Program-made: the position numbers and the translations under genes
Notes under the pieces: model-generated
Seen by the model: only the letters and a program-made list of their open reading frames with translations
Database searches by the model: none
Told to the model about the DNA's origin: nothing
Shown: piece after piece, positions 25,913 to 34,809 of the stretch
How positions within the stretch are numbered: position 1 is the stretch's first letter
Layout of the letters: each line of letters begins with the position of its first letter
NCBI RefSeq assembly: GCF_001544555.2
Contig: NZ_FCOK02000012.1
Span: forward strand, 1-64,000
DNA: 64,000 nt
From: Caballeronia udeis
GTDB lineage: Bacteria > Pseudomonadota > Gammaproteobacteria > Burkholderiales > Burkholderiaceae
Direction of reading: 5' to 3'

Positions 25913-27121
25913 TCAGATTGCGCCCTTCAGACATTCCTCCGCACGCCAGCCGTGCAGCCATTGCAGTGCGTCGTAGAACTGCTCCTGCGTGCGGCCGACC
26001 CAAAGCGAATTCCGAACTTGTCGCTCGACGCCCTTCGCGTGATAGATACGGCCCATCTCACGTGCCGAATACAGAACGCGCGCCGTGCGTGGAATACGTG
26101 CGGTCTCGTATAGCTTGAACGCGGCTTCGAAATCGTTATCTGTGGCAGCGACAGCGGCGCCGAGCGTAACCGCATCTTCGAGCGCCTGGCAGGCGCCTTG
26201 CGCCAGGTATTGCGTCATCGGATGCGCGGCGTCACCGAGCACCGTCGCGCGTCCATAGCTCCAGTGCTCGACGGGGTCCCGGTCCGCCGTCGCCCAGCGT
26301 TTCCATGAAGTCGGCCGGTCGAGCATCTGGTGAGGCAACGGATGAATGCCTTCGAAGTAGGACAGCACTTCCTGCTTGCTGCCTTCGCGCACCCCCCATT
26401 CCTCCTTCTCGCGACTGTGGAACGTGACGACGAGGTTGTATTGGCGGCCGCCGCGCAGCGGATAGTGCACGAGATGGCAATGCGGACCGGCCCACACCAC
26501 AGGTGCATTGATCTGCAGATCCTCCGGCATGTTTTCGACTTCAACGACGGCGCGATACACAACATGCCCTGTCACGCGATGTTCGTCGCCGATCAATGCC
26601 TTGCGTATTGCCGACTTCACGCCATCGCAGCCGATCACGGCATCCGCGTGGTATCGCTCGCCGTTCTGATCAATGACAGTCACACCGTCGGCGTTCTGGT
26701 CGAGCTCGCAGACCTGCGTGTTGGTGCGGAACTGGATCAACGGATGATCTTTCACGGCTTCGAGAATCGACAGGTGAATGTCGGCACGATGAATCACCGC
26801 ATACGGATTGCCGAAGCGCGCGCGGTACGGGGCGCCTACGTCGATCCGCGCCACCTCCCTTGCGTCAAGCGCATCCATTAATTTCAGGTAGTCGGTGAAT
26901 ACGGCGCGGCTACGCGCTGCCTCGCCGACGCCTAGCGCATCGAGTGCGTTGAACGCGTTTGCGGCCAACTGGATTCCCGCGCCGATTTCCCCGATCTCAG
27001 GGGCCTGCTCAAGCAGTTGCACGCGAATGTCTTGACGCGCCAGCGCCAATGCGGTGGCGAGGCCTCCAATGCCACCGCCGATGACGAGCACGCGCCGGCC
27101 TTTGTTGTTTGTCTCACTCAT
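25913..27121 (-). CDS. 3-Hydroxybenzoate 6-monooxygenase
   Basis: A 402-residue class A flavoprotein monooxygenase that hydroxylates 3-hydroxybenzoate to gentisate with NADH and oxygen. Motifs: FAD loop GGGIGGLATALALA, the DG motif GCDGVKSAIR and the GD motif GDAAHPMTQYLAQGACQALEDA (read as two blocks). ATG 27121 is used with GGAG six bases upstream; an in-frame ATG four codons earlier contains that site. It is the last gene of the gentisate operon, which fixes the assignment better than sequence alone; salicylate-type hydroxylases are close relatives. Confidence 0.88.
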   Translation of the reverse strand: MSETNNKGRRVLVIGGGIGGLATALALARQDIRVQLLEQAPEIGEIGAGIQLAANAFNALDALGVGEAARSRAVFTDYLKLMDALDAREVARIDVGAPYRARFGNPYAVIHRADIHLSILEAVKDHPLIQFRTNTQVCELDQNADGVTVIDQNGERYHADAVIGCDGVKSAIRKALIGDEHRVTGHVVYRAVVEVENMPEDLQINAPVVWAGPHCHLVHYPLRGGRQYNLVVTFHSREKEEWGVREGSKQEVLSYFEGIHPLPHQMLDRPTSWKRWATADRDPVEHWSYGRATVLGDAAHPMTQYLAQGACQALEDAVTLGAAVAATDNDFEAAFKLYETARIPRTARVLYSAREMGRIYHAKGVERQVRNSLWVGRTQEQFYDALQWLHGWRAEECLKGAI

Positions 27122-27139
27122 GTCTGTCTCCATTGTCGA

Positions 27140-27231
27140 CCAGAGTTGGCGCTTCAGCTGTCGATCAGAGTTCGCGCTTCAGCGCGTTACTCTGTTCCCA
27201 TGCAGAGCACTTACTCCCGTCCCATGCAACA
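27140..27231. repeat. Degenerate copies of the GTTAGCGCTTCAGCGCTTAC repeat
   Basis: Three partial, diverged copies in tandem upstream of the monooxygenase start. Shared pieces are GCGCTTCAGC, TTACTC and TCCCATGCA. Cleaner copies lie at 29780-29859 and 37531-37567. Confidence 0.6.
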
Positions 27232-27249
27232 CCGTCGCACCCCCTGCAA

Positions 27250-27891
27250 TCAAGCGATGTAATCGGGCTGGCGCTGCGGCTGCGCGGCGTCGAATGCCGG
27301 GTGTTTCAGTGCGTGTTCATAGACCGCGAGACTGCGCGGATACGGACTCAGATCGCAGTCCATGCGCAGCGCGTTGGCGATCTGTGGCACAAGGCACACG
27401 TCGGCGAGTGTCAATCGCGCACCAAAGCACCACGGACCCGCGTTGCTGCGTTCGAGGAGACGCTCGACGCTTGCCATGCCCTCCCCGATCCAGTGCCGAT
27501 ACCACGCGCTCTTCTGCTGTGGCGTAACCTTGAGTTCGCTTTCCAGATATCGCAACACCCGCAGGTTATTGAGGGGATGGATATCGCAAGAAATCAGCGC
27601 AGCGAACTCGAGCACGCGCGCACGCATTACCGGTTCAGACGGAATCAGGCGTGGCTCGGGAACCTTCTGGTCGAGGTAGTCGATGATCGCGAGCGACTGG
27701 CCGAGTCTGAAATCGTCATCGATCAACGCAGGCACCGACGCGGATGGATTCACGTTCGCCACATAGTCCGCTGCGCGATGTTCACCAACGCGGATATTGA
27801 CGGGCAGCGTCTCATACGCGATGCCCTTGAGCGTGAGCGCAATGCGTACGCGGTACGACGTCGAGCTGTTGAAGAAGCTATGAAGTTGCAC
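27250..27891 (-). CDS. Maleylpyruvate isomerase (zeta-class GST fold)
   Basis: A 213-residue glutathione-dependent cis-trans isomerase that turns maleylpyruvate into fumarylpyruvate. The zeta-class active-site motif SSTSYRVRIAL is at residues 8-18. The N-terminal thioredoxin fold ends near residue 80 (NPSASVPALIDD included), and the helical domain follows. GTG 27891 is chosen because GGAG lies eight bases upstream, giving the family N-terminus (V/M)QLHSFFNSS. Maleylacetoacetate isomerase is the alternative, but the gentisate neighbours decide. Confidence 0.9.
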   Translation of the reverse strand: MQLHSFFNSSTSYRVRIALTLKGIAYETLPVNIRVGEHRAADYVANVNPSASVPALIDDDFRLGQSLAIIDYLDQKVPEPRLIPSEPVMRARVLEFAALISCDIHPLNNLRVLRYLESELKVTPQQKSAWYRHWIGEGMASVERLLERSNAGPWCFGARLTLADVCLVPQIANALRMDCDLSPYPRSLAVYEHALKHPAFDAAQPQRQPDYIA

Positions 27892-27938
27892 GGGTAAATC
27901 TCCGGTCAATGCAGGTTACGCGTCTCAAGCGAAATATC

Positions 27939-28637
27939 TCAAGCCACACGCACCGTGACTTCGCCAAGACGCTCGATGCCGACCTTCATCGTGTCGCCCT
28001 TCTTAACCGCTCCGACGCCTTCAGGCGTACCCGTGAAAATCACGTCGCCCGGTTCAAGGCGGAAGAACTTCGACAGATACGCAACCGTCTCCGCGACCGA
28101 CCAGATCAGATGCGACACATCGCTCTTCTGCCTGGTCTCGCCGTTGACCGTGAGCCACAGGCCGGCGTTCTCGAAGTGACCGACCTCGCTTGCCGGATGA
28201 ATCGGTCCGATAGGCGCCGAGTCGTCAAACGCCTTGCCAATCTCCCACGGACGGCCCATCTCGCGCATCTTCATCTGCAGGTCGCGGCGCGTCATGTCGA
28301 GACCGACTGCATAGCCCCATACATGATCGAGCGCTCGTTCGACCGGGATATCCGAACCGCTCTTGCCGATCACAGCGACGAGTTCCGCTTCGTAGTGGTA
28401 GTTCTCCGTCTGCGACGGGTAAGCCAGTTCAAGCGTGTCCCCGTAGGCGACAGGCACGACCGCATCGGCCGGCTTGCAGAAGAAGAACGGCGGTTCGCGA
28501 TCGGGATCGAAGCCCATTTCGCGCGCATGCGCCGCGTAGTTGCGGCCTACGCAATAGACGCGGCGCACTGCGAATTGAGCGTCGCTACCGGCAACGGGAA
28601 CAGCGACGGGCGCTTCGGGCGGGAATACAAAAGACAT
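27939..28637 (-). CDS. Fumarylpyruvate hydrolase (FAH family)
   Basis: A 232-residue hydrolase that cleaves fumarylpyruvate to fumarate and pyruvate, the last step of gentisate breakdown. FAH-fold features: YCVGRNYAAHAREMG, metal ligands in ENYHYEAELVAVIGK (two Glu) and the downstream Asp in VWGYAVGLDMTRRD, and the C-terminal FTGTPEGVGAV. Length fits the bacterial single-domain group. It lies 47 bases upstream of the isomerase gene in the operon. Confidence 0.92.
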   Translation of the reverse strand: MSFVFPPEAPVAVPVAGSDAQFAVRRVYCVGRNYAAHAREMGFDPDREPPFFFCKPADAVVPVAYGDTLELAYPSQTENYHYEAELVAVIGKSGSDIPVERALDHVWGYAVGLDMTRRDLQMKMREMGRPWEIGKAFDDSAPIGPIHPASEVGHFENAGLWLTVNGETRQKSDVSHLIWSVAETVAYLSKFFRLEPGDVIFTGTPEGVGAVKKGDTMKVGIERLGEVTVRVA

Positions 28638-28711
28638 GATGAGTTCGACTCGATAGATAAAGGTTTAATCATGCACCGCCGATGCGGCGCATGGAAAGGA
28701 AGCAGATACGT

Positions 28712-29758
28712 CTAGCTGCGTTCTTCGCGCAGCAGATTCAGCGCGGCGAGCACGGGGCGATCCGAGTAGCTGAACACCACGCTTTCCGCCGATGCCGCCA
28801 GTTGCACGGGCGCCCACGACGGCGCGACGAACACGTCGTGCGGCTCGAACGTGAATTCGTCGGTGCCGATCTTCACCGTGCCCGTGCCTTCGACGACGCA
28901 ATAGACGGTCGCGTCGGTGCTGCGGTACGTGCGGCCCTTGAAACCCGCGGGCAGGTATTGCATGAACGTCGCGATGGTCGGCATCGGCCAGCCGCCTGTC
29001 GCCGGGTTCACGTAGCGCAGCTTTACGCCGTCCCAATCGTCGAGTTCGCCGTTGCGATACAGTGCGTCGAGCGCTTCGCGGCTGCGCTCATAGGGGTAGC
29101 TGAAAATCGGCGAGGTCGGATCGGACACGCGATGCCGCACGGGCACCATGTTGTGACCGAAGCGCGCGAAGCTGTCGCCTTCGGGGCGCGACACTGGCTG
29201 CGTGGCCTCGGGGTAGTTCTCGGCGAAACCGGCGTCCATCTGGGCAACGAGGGGAATGTCGAGGCCATCGAGCCACACCACGGGCTCGCCGCCGTCTTCC
29301 ACCGACGGGTTGCCGTGGTCGTGCCAAGTCCACGACGGCGTGATGATGAAGTCACCCGGATGCATGGTCGTGCGCTCGCCGTTCACGGCCGTCCACGCGC
29401 CCTTGCCTTCGACGATGAAACGCAGCGCCGACTGCGTATGCCGGTGACTTGGCGCGATCTCGCCAGGCAGGATCAGTTGAAGTCCGGCATAGAGGTTCGG
29501 CGTCATGCTCGACTTGCCGGGCAAACCGGGGTTTTCGAGCACCAGGACACGGCGCACGGCTTCTTCGGCGCTGATGACGGAACCGGCCTGCATCACGAGA
29601 TCACGCACCTGGCGGTATTTCCAGATGGCCGGCTGGGCTTTCGGTTGCGGCGCTTTCGGCACGAGGTTGTGAAGCGACTCCCACAGCGGCGCCATGCGCT
29701 GCTGCGCGATTTGCTCGTAATAGGCTGCGCGCGCGGCGCCTGGATTGTTGTTCGTCAT
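28712..29758 (-). CDS. Gentisate 1,2-dioxygenase
   Basis: A 348-residue bicupin Fe(II) dioxygenase that opens gentisate to maleylpyruvate. The N-terminal cupin metal motif is seen as [16 protein letters not shown] with His residues and later [12 protein letters not shown]. The second barrel has [22 protein letters not shown] and [14 protein letters not shown] lies seven bases before the ATG. It is the first gene of the operon, transcribed away from the LysR gene; two clean copies of a short repeat sit just upstream of its start. Confidence 0.94.
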   Translation of the reverse strand: MTNNNPGAARAAYYEQIAQQRMAPLWESLHNLVPKAPQPKAQPAIWKYRQVRDLVMQAGSVISAEEAVRRVLVLENPGLPGKSSMTPNLYAGLQLILPGEIAPSHRHTQSALRFIVEGKGAWTAVNGERTTMHPGDFIITPSWTWHDHGNPSVEDGGEPVVWLDGLDIPLVAQMDAGFAENYPEATQPVSRPEGDSFARFGHNMVPVRHRVSDPTSPIFSYPYERSREALDALYRNGELDDWDGVKLRYVNPATGGWPMPTIATFMQYLPAGFKGRTYRSTDATVYCVVEGTGTVKIGTDEFTFEPHDVFVAPSWAPVQLAASAESVVFSYSDRPVLAALNLLREERS

Positions 29759-29779
29759 TCGTGTCTCCTGTCGGCTGGT

Positions 29780-29859
29780 GTTAGCGCTTCAGCGCTTACT
29801 CCGGTCCCATGCAAAGCGGCTGTGTTAGCGCTTCAGCGCTTACTCCAGCCCCATGCAAG
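29780..29859. repeat. Two tandem copies of the GTTAGCGCTTCAGCGCTTAC repeat
   Basis: Copies at 29780-29816 and 29824-29859, about 37 bases each, differing at few positions (ACTCCGGTCCCATGCAAAG against ACTCCAGCCCCATGCAAGA in the second half). The AGCGCT palindromes could form a stem. They lie between the gentisate dioxygenase start and the divergent LysR gene. The rest of the 300-base space carries no recognised gene. Confidence 0.75.
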
Positions 29860-30059
29860 ATGCTTACGCTGATGTCTCTTAGGCCGCGCGTCGGCTAATC
29901 ACGCGTCTGCTCATCGGCCCCGTACTTGATTTATATGCGACAAAGCCATACCGCGTAAAATGGCAAAAACATCTGATCCATATGGTTTCGGGTATATCTC
30001 CGCAGCCGTAGCGGAGAGTGTGAGCAACAACATGTTGCAGGGGACTGGAGGATTGCGCG

Positions 30060-30995
30060 ATGGACTGGACTTACCGTCTTCGTCTGAGGCATCTGCAGGT
30101 GCTGCTGAGCCTCGCGAGCACAGGCAATTTGAGTCAGTCGGCGGCGGCGCTCAACACGACGCAACCGGCGTTGTCGAAATGGCTCAAGGAACTGGAGGAA
30201 GACGTCGGCGTGCCGCTATTCGAGCGACACGCGCGCGGCTTACGGCCCACATCGTATGGCGAGGCGCTGATCGAACATGCGCGCCGCATCGAAGCACATC
30301 TCGATGTGGCGCGCGACGACATGCAGGCCATGCGTGAAGGCGGCAGCGGCGTCGTGAACATTGGAACATCGGGTGTATCGGCGGCCGATACAGTGCCCCT
30401 AGCCGTAGCCCGGCTTCTGGAGCGCATGCCTCGCGCACAGGTGCGGCTCGTGGAGAGCACGATGAACCAGCTCATGCCGCAACTTGCGCGCGGCGAACTG
30501 GATATTGTGGTCGGGCGGTCGGGTCAGCAGTACGATGATCCGCAGTTGCAAACGGAGACGCTCTACACGGAACCGATCAACTTCGTCGCAGGACCGCAGC
30601 ATCCGCTCGCCGGGAACTCAACGCTCACCTGGGATGACGTCCTCTCCTATTCGTGGATCGTCTGGCCGCAAGGCACGCCTGTGCGAACCGCACTGGAGGC
30701 GGCGCTTGCGACGGTGGGACGCGCACTGCCGGGCCATTGTGTCGAATCCAATTCATCGATTCTCAACCTGACATTGCTGAACAACACGGAACTGGTGGGC
30801 GTCGCGTCGCATCGGGCCGCGCTTCGATTCGAACAATTGAACGCGCTTCGCATTCTGCCAATTCAACTCGAGGGCTTTGGATCCGTCTCGGTCTACTGGC
30901 ACGCGGAAAACGTCAATCGCATTGCGGTGGCCATGGCATTAGAGAGTCTTCGCACGTTCGCGGACCCGCACATGAAGGAATGGCACACCGTTTAA
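30060..30995 (+). CDS. LysR-family regulator of the gentisate operon
   Basis: A 311-residue regulator. The helix-turn-helix covers about residues 8-66 (LRHLQVLLSLASTGNLSQSA, then ALNTTQPALSKWLKELEEDVG as the recognition part); the co-inducer domain spans about 95-300. GGAGG lies eight bases before the ATG. It is divergent from the gentisate dioxygenase gene, the usual layout for a LysR activator of that operon, responding to 3-hydroxybenzoate or gentisate. It has no dyad of the MarR class in its promoter region. Confidence 0.92.
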   Translation: MDWTYRLRLRHLQVLLSLASTGNLSQSAAALNTTQPALSKWLKELEEDVGVPLFERHARGLRPTSYGEALIEHARRIEAHLDVARDDMQAMREGGSGVVNIGTSGVSAADTVPLAVARLLERMPRAQVRLVESTMNQLMPQLARGELDIVVGRSGQQYDDPQLQTETLYTEPINFVAGPQHPLAGNSTLTWDDVLSYSWIVWPQGTPVRTALEAALATVGRALPGHCVESNSSILNLTLLNNTELVGVASHRAALRFEQLNALRILPIQLEGFGSVSVYWHAENVNRIAVAMALESLRTFADPHMKEWHTV

Positions 30996-31017
30996 GGCTT
31001 CAAACACGCTGCAAGGC

Positions 31018-31557
31018 TCAATCCACGACCGTATCGCCCTGAGCTTTCTGCGTAAGGTTTGCTTCGATCTGATGCATGACCTTCCAGAAAATGCGCATAT
31101 CTTTCTGGGTAATACCGTCGAGCGACGCGGAGATCATGTCGGTCAACTCCGGCAAAAGCTCGTCGACCAGACGTTTCCCCTCCGGCTTCAGATTGACGAA
31201 GTACTTTCGTCTGTCGTTTGGGTCGCGAGTTCTTTGCACGAGGCCGCGTTTCTCAAGGTTGTCCAGGGCGGGCACCGCGGTAGTCGACGCAATCCCCACG
31301 CGTTTGCTCAGTTCAAGCTGATTCAATTCGCCCCGTTCCGCCAATACCCGTAAGTAGTACCAGTACGCAATGGCGATGTTCTCCCGGTCCAGAATCTTCT
31401 GCGCCTGGGAGTCGTAGAGCCGGTGCACCGTTCTGGCCATCCACGGAACGGTTCTGCCGCGATCATCAAAAACCTCAGACGGTTGTTTCGCCGCAGGGAC
31501 CAGTGACACGGCAGCTTCTTTAATTGCTTTGACCGCAGCAGTGTTCGACTTAGCCAT
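31018..31557 (-). CDS. MarR-family regulator, copy 2
   Basis: A 179-residue paralogue of the product at 18665-19207. Shared blocks include DDRGRTVPWM, WYYLRVLAERGELNQLELSK, GIASTTAVPALDNLEKRGL and RDPNDRRKYFVNL; N- and C-terminal arms differ more, though both end in TVVD. ATG 31557 is chosen by the conserved GAGGAATGAGCGAATGGC context. It is divergent from the transhydroxylase operon and about 100 bases from promoter P3, so it probably controls P3 and may cross-bind the other four sites with copy 1. Confidence 0.92.
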   Translation of the reverse strand: MAKSNTAAVKAIKEAAVSLVPAAKQPSEVFDDRGRTVPWMARTVHRLYDSQAQKILDRENIAIAYWYYLRVLAERGELNQLELSKRVGIASTTAVPALDNLEKRGLVQRTRDPNDRRKYFVNLKPEGKRLVDELLPELTDMISASLDGITQKDMRIFWKVMHQIEANLTQKAQGDTVVD

Positions 31558-31641
31558 TCGCTCATTCCTCGACGTTGGGATCTCCAGCCCGGACATGAAT
31601 CCGATTGGAGAAAAAAGACGGCAGCTAACAGCGTCGGACCA

Positions 31642-31719
31642 AGGGCATTCCCTAGGGTCCTTGACTTTATTCATTCTAAAACACATCATTCGATATAAAT
31701 CGATCTTAGCCGGAATCAT
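31642..31719 (+). promoter_or_regulatory. MarR-class promoter P3, driving the transhydroxylase operon
   Basis: ATTCCCTAGG (31647-31656, in an AGGG-N4-CCCT dyad), TTGACT (31661-31666), 17-base spacer, CATCAT (31684-31689), operator ATTCGATATAAATCGAT (31688-31704) and GGAATCAT (31712-31719). Nearly the same as P1. Confidence 0.82.
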
Positions 31720-31851
31720 CTTTTTACAGATCATCCGTCACAAGAAAGATCATACAACATACGGCCAAATTTGCGACCGCTTCGTGGGAAAAACTTAGGG
31801 TCAGCCGCTGCGCCACGCGCAGATGTATTTCAGCTCAGGTTCACGACTCAC

Positions 31852-34809
31852 ATGCAAAGACATATCCTCGTACTCATACTCTGGCTGATGCCGTTCGCTT
31901 TACGGATGGCGGCGCGAAGGTTTCCATCCGTACGCGAACATCTCGGATCAGGACACTGGGTCATCCAGCTCCGGCTGCGGGACAACAGTCTCGCGAGGCA
32001 ACTTCATTTCAGAAACGGCACGGTGTCCGCGCAGTGGGGCGTGAACAGCAAGCCTGATGCCGAGCTTGTCTTCATGGACGTGGCCACCGCACGCCAAATG
32101 CTTGCGCCCACGACCGATCACGCGTTCCTGATCGATGCACTCAAGAACTTCAAGATCACACAGGGCGGCAGCGATGAAGCGCTCGTCTGGTTCGGTCAAC
32201 TGGTGAACACCATGAAGACGGGGTCCTGGCGCAAGGGCACCCGGATGAAAGATGGGACCACCCGTTATGTCACGCTCACCAATGGGGGGCCAGTCTTTGT
32301 CTTCGTCAAGGACGACAAGATCATCCGGACAACGCCCATTGATCTGGCGGATGAGGACGGACCAAGCTGGACCATCACCGCACGCGGTCGCCGGTTTTCG
32401 CCTGCACGGCGTGCAACCGTCAGCCCGCACGCGCTCTCGCTCAAATCGCTCGTTTATTCCGACAAGCGAATTCTTTATCCGATGAAGCGGGTTGATTTCA
32501 ACCCGAAGGGTGAACGCAATCTGCAGAACAGGGGAGTTTCAGGCTACGAGCGAATCAGTTGGGACGAAGCGCTCGACATTGTCGCCGGCGAAATCCGCCG
32601 CATGAAGCAGGAGCATGGTCCCGGTGCTATTGCGATGGCCACGGGTGCGCACCACCAGTGGGGGAACATCAACTACTACCTGAGCGCCATGCAGCGCTTC
32701 GGCAACCTGATTGGCTACACCCGCGTCGAAATGAGCCCGATCAGCTGGGAAGGCTGGTACTGGGGCGCCATGCATCACTACGGCAACAGTCTGCGTCTGG
32801 GCACACCGAGCTTTTACGGCACAACGGAGGATTGCCTTGAACACGCGGAGGTGATCGTTTTCTGGTCGAGCGATCCCGAGTCGACCAGCGGGGTCTATGC
32901 CGGATTCGAAGGCACTGAGCGTCGCTTGTGGGCCAAGCAGCTCGGAATCCAGTTCGTTCACATTGACCCGTACCTGACGCAATCCGCCCAGTTCCTCGGC
33001 GGAAAATGGCTACCCATCAAACCCGGCACCGACTCGGCGCTAGCGATCGCCATCATGCATGAATGGATGGTCAGCGGAAGATACGATAAGGAATACGTAT
33101 CATCCAAGACGACCGGCTTCGACGAATGGCGTGCTTATGTTCTCGGTGAAGAGGACGGCACGCCGAAGACGCCGGAATGGCAAGAGTCTGAAACCGGCAT
33201 TCCTGCGAAAGATGTCCGCAGTCTCGCGACGTTGTGGGCGTCAAAGAAGACCTACCTCGCTGCAGGAGGCCTCGGCGCAGGCTTTGGCGGAGCATGCCGC
33301 ACCGAGGCCGGGGCCCAATGGACGCGAAGCCTCGTCATGATGATGGCCATGCAGGGATGGGGAAAGCCCGGGATCAACTTTGGCAATCTGCAGATCGGCG
33401 CGCCCCAGGACCTGAATTTTTACTTTCCGGGCTACGCCGAGGGAGGAATCTCGGGCGACCTGAACTACACGGCGAGCGCGGCCAACAACTATTGCCGCAT
33501 GCCTCACATCATCACGATCAATCCGGTGAAACAGTCCATCCCTCGCCAACGGCTTGCCGAGGCGATTACGCAGGGACATGCGGACGGCTACTTGTGGGAC
33601 GGCTTCTCGGTTGAAGGGCAATTCGGTCAATACTCGTATCCCAAGCTGGGCCATTCGCGGGTTCACATGCTGTACCGCTACGGATCGTCTTCTTTCGGCA
33701 CGGTCCCGGGCTCGAACAGACTGGTCGAAGCGTATCGTCATCCATCCCTCGAGTTCGTCGTCAATCAGTCGGTATGGATGGAGAACGAAGCGCAGTTTGC
33801 AGACATCATCCTGCCCGCCTGTACCGCCCTTGAGCGTGACGATATTTCCGAATGGGCAAACAGTGGCGGCTATATCCAGCATGCACAGAGCCAACTCAAT
33901 CACCGCATGATGATCATGCAGCACAAATGCATCGAGCCTCTTGGTGAATCCAAATCCGACTATCAGATCTTCCTGGAGATCATGACAAGACTCGGCTACG
34001 GCGGCATGTACTCCGAAGGCGGCGGATCGGAGTTGACCTGGTGCGAGCGGATCTTCAACTCGACGGACTTGCCCAAACAAACCACCTGGAAGAAATTCCT
34101 GCAGAAGGGCTACCACGTCGTGCCGCCCCCCAAGGACGACGACAAGCAGCCGGTGGACATGCGCTGGTTCGCCGAGGGCCGCACCAAGGACTTGCCGGAG
34201 GCGAATCCTCTTCCGGGCGTGTATTCGACTGGCTTCAGCCAGGGACTGCCAACGCAATCGGGCAAGTTCGAGTTTGTTCCATCCAGCCTGCGCCGTATCG
34301 AGCAGATCGATCCCGCGCGTCCGGCGGTCAATCGGTACATCAACAGTCAAAGCGGTGTGAAACAAAGGTTCCCGCTACAACTCGTCACCAATCACCCGGT
34401 CTACAGCTTCCATACCCAGGCTGATGGGAAGAATAGTCACATCAGCACGATCAATGAGCACCGGATGAACGTGGGAGGCTATCGATACTGGGTCCTGCGA
34501 ATGGGTCCCAACGATGCTTCGGCGCGCGGCGTGCGCTCGGGCGATCTGGTCAGGGTCTACAACGCGCAGGCGTCGGTCATCTGCGCGATAGACGTTTCGC
34601 AGCTCGTCAAGGATGGCGTGGCGCGCGGCAACGAGTCATGCGGTGAACTCGATCTGATCCAGACTTCCATAGGCATGGTTGATCGCGGAGGTTGTCTCAA
34701 CCTCCTGACGCCGGGGCAAAAGATGAGCGCGACCGCGGACGGGATTGTTCCGAACAGTTGCTGGGTGGAGGTAGAGAAATGGGACACAACACTGGAGAAG
34801 GCAGCATGA
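31852..34809 (+). CDS. Transhydroxylase-like molybdopterin oxidoreductase, large subunit
   Basis: A 985-residue bis-MGD molybdoenzyme of the DMSO-reductase family, closest by motif to the large subunit of pyrogallol-phloroglucinol transhydroxylase, which moves hydroxyl groups between phenols without oxygen. Family-like blocks: SWEGWYWGAMHHYG, VFWSSDPESTSGVYAG, and GGACRTEAGAQWTR. As in that subunit there is no N-terminal Fe-S motif. Residues about 35-120 look like an SCP2/sterol-carrier-type domain (LRDNSLARQLHFRNGTV, LVWFGQLVNTM), an unusual addition. There is no Tat signal, so it is cytoplasmic. The start is uncertain; ATG 31852 is in the best context, while the frame opens at 31771. Its stop overlaps the small-subunit start (ATGA). 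Confidence 0.82.
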   Translation: MQRHILVLILWLMPFALRMAARRFPSVREHLGSGHWVIQLRLRDNSLARQLHFRNGTVSAQWGVNSKPDAELVFMDVATARQMLAPTTDHAFLIDALKNFKITQGGSDEALVWFGQLVNTMKTGSWRKGTRMKDGTTRYVTLTNGGPVFVFVKDDKIIRTTPIDLADEDGPSWTITARGRRFSPARRATVSPHALSLKSLVYSDKRILYPMKRVDFNPKGERNLQNRGVSGYERISWDEALDIVAGEIRRMKQEHGPGAIAMATGAHHQWGNINYYLSAMQRFGNLIGYTRVEMSPISWEGWYWGAMHHYGNSLRLGTPSFYGTTEDCLEHAEVIVFWSSDPESTSGVYAGFEGTERRLWAKQLGIQFVHIDPYLTQSAQFLGGKWLPIKPGTDSALAIAIMHEWMVSGRYDKEYVSSKTTGFDEWRAYVLGEEDGTPKTPEWQESETGIPAKDVRSLATLWASKKTYLAAGGLGAGFGGACRTEAGAQWTRSLVMMMAMQGWGKPGINFGNLQIGAPQDLNFYFPGYAEGGISGDLNYTASAANNYCRMPHIITINPVKQSIPRQRLAEAITQGHADGYLWDGFSVEGQFGQYSYPKLGHSRVHMLYRYGSSSFGTVPGSNRLVEAYRHPSLEFVVNQSVWMENEAQFADIILPACTALERDDISEWANSGGYIQHAQSQLNHRMMIMQHKCIEPLGESKSDYQIFLEIMTRLGYGGMYSEGGGSELTWCERIFNSTDLPKQTTWKKFLQKGYHVVPPPKDDDKQPVDMRWFAEGRTKDLPEANPLPGVYSTGFSQGLPTQSGKFEFVPSSLRRIEQIDPARPAVNRYINSQSGVKQRFPLQLVTNHPVYSFHTQADGKNSHISTINEHRMNVGGYRYWVLRMGPNDASARGVRSGDLVRVYNAQASVICAIDVSQLVKDGVARGNESCGELDLIQTSIGMVDRGGCLNLLTPGQKMSATADGIVPNSCWVEVEKWDTTLEKAA

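Noticed and set aside
29780..29859. CRISPR-like array from the tandem GTTAGCGC repeats
   Set aside because: Only two adjacent copies with a 7-base gap; no spacers of constant length and no cas genes.
31771..31851. Longer N-terminus of the transhydroxylase-like large subunit
   Set aside because: The extra 27 residues show no signal or domain, and the resulting start would lie very close to promoter P3 and its GGAATCAT block.
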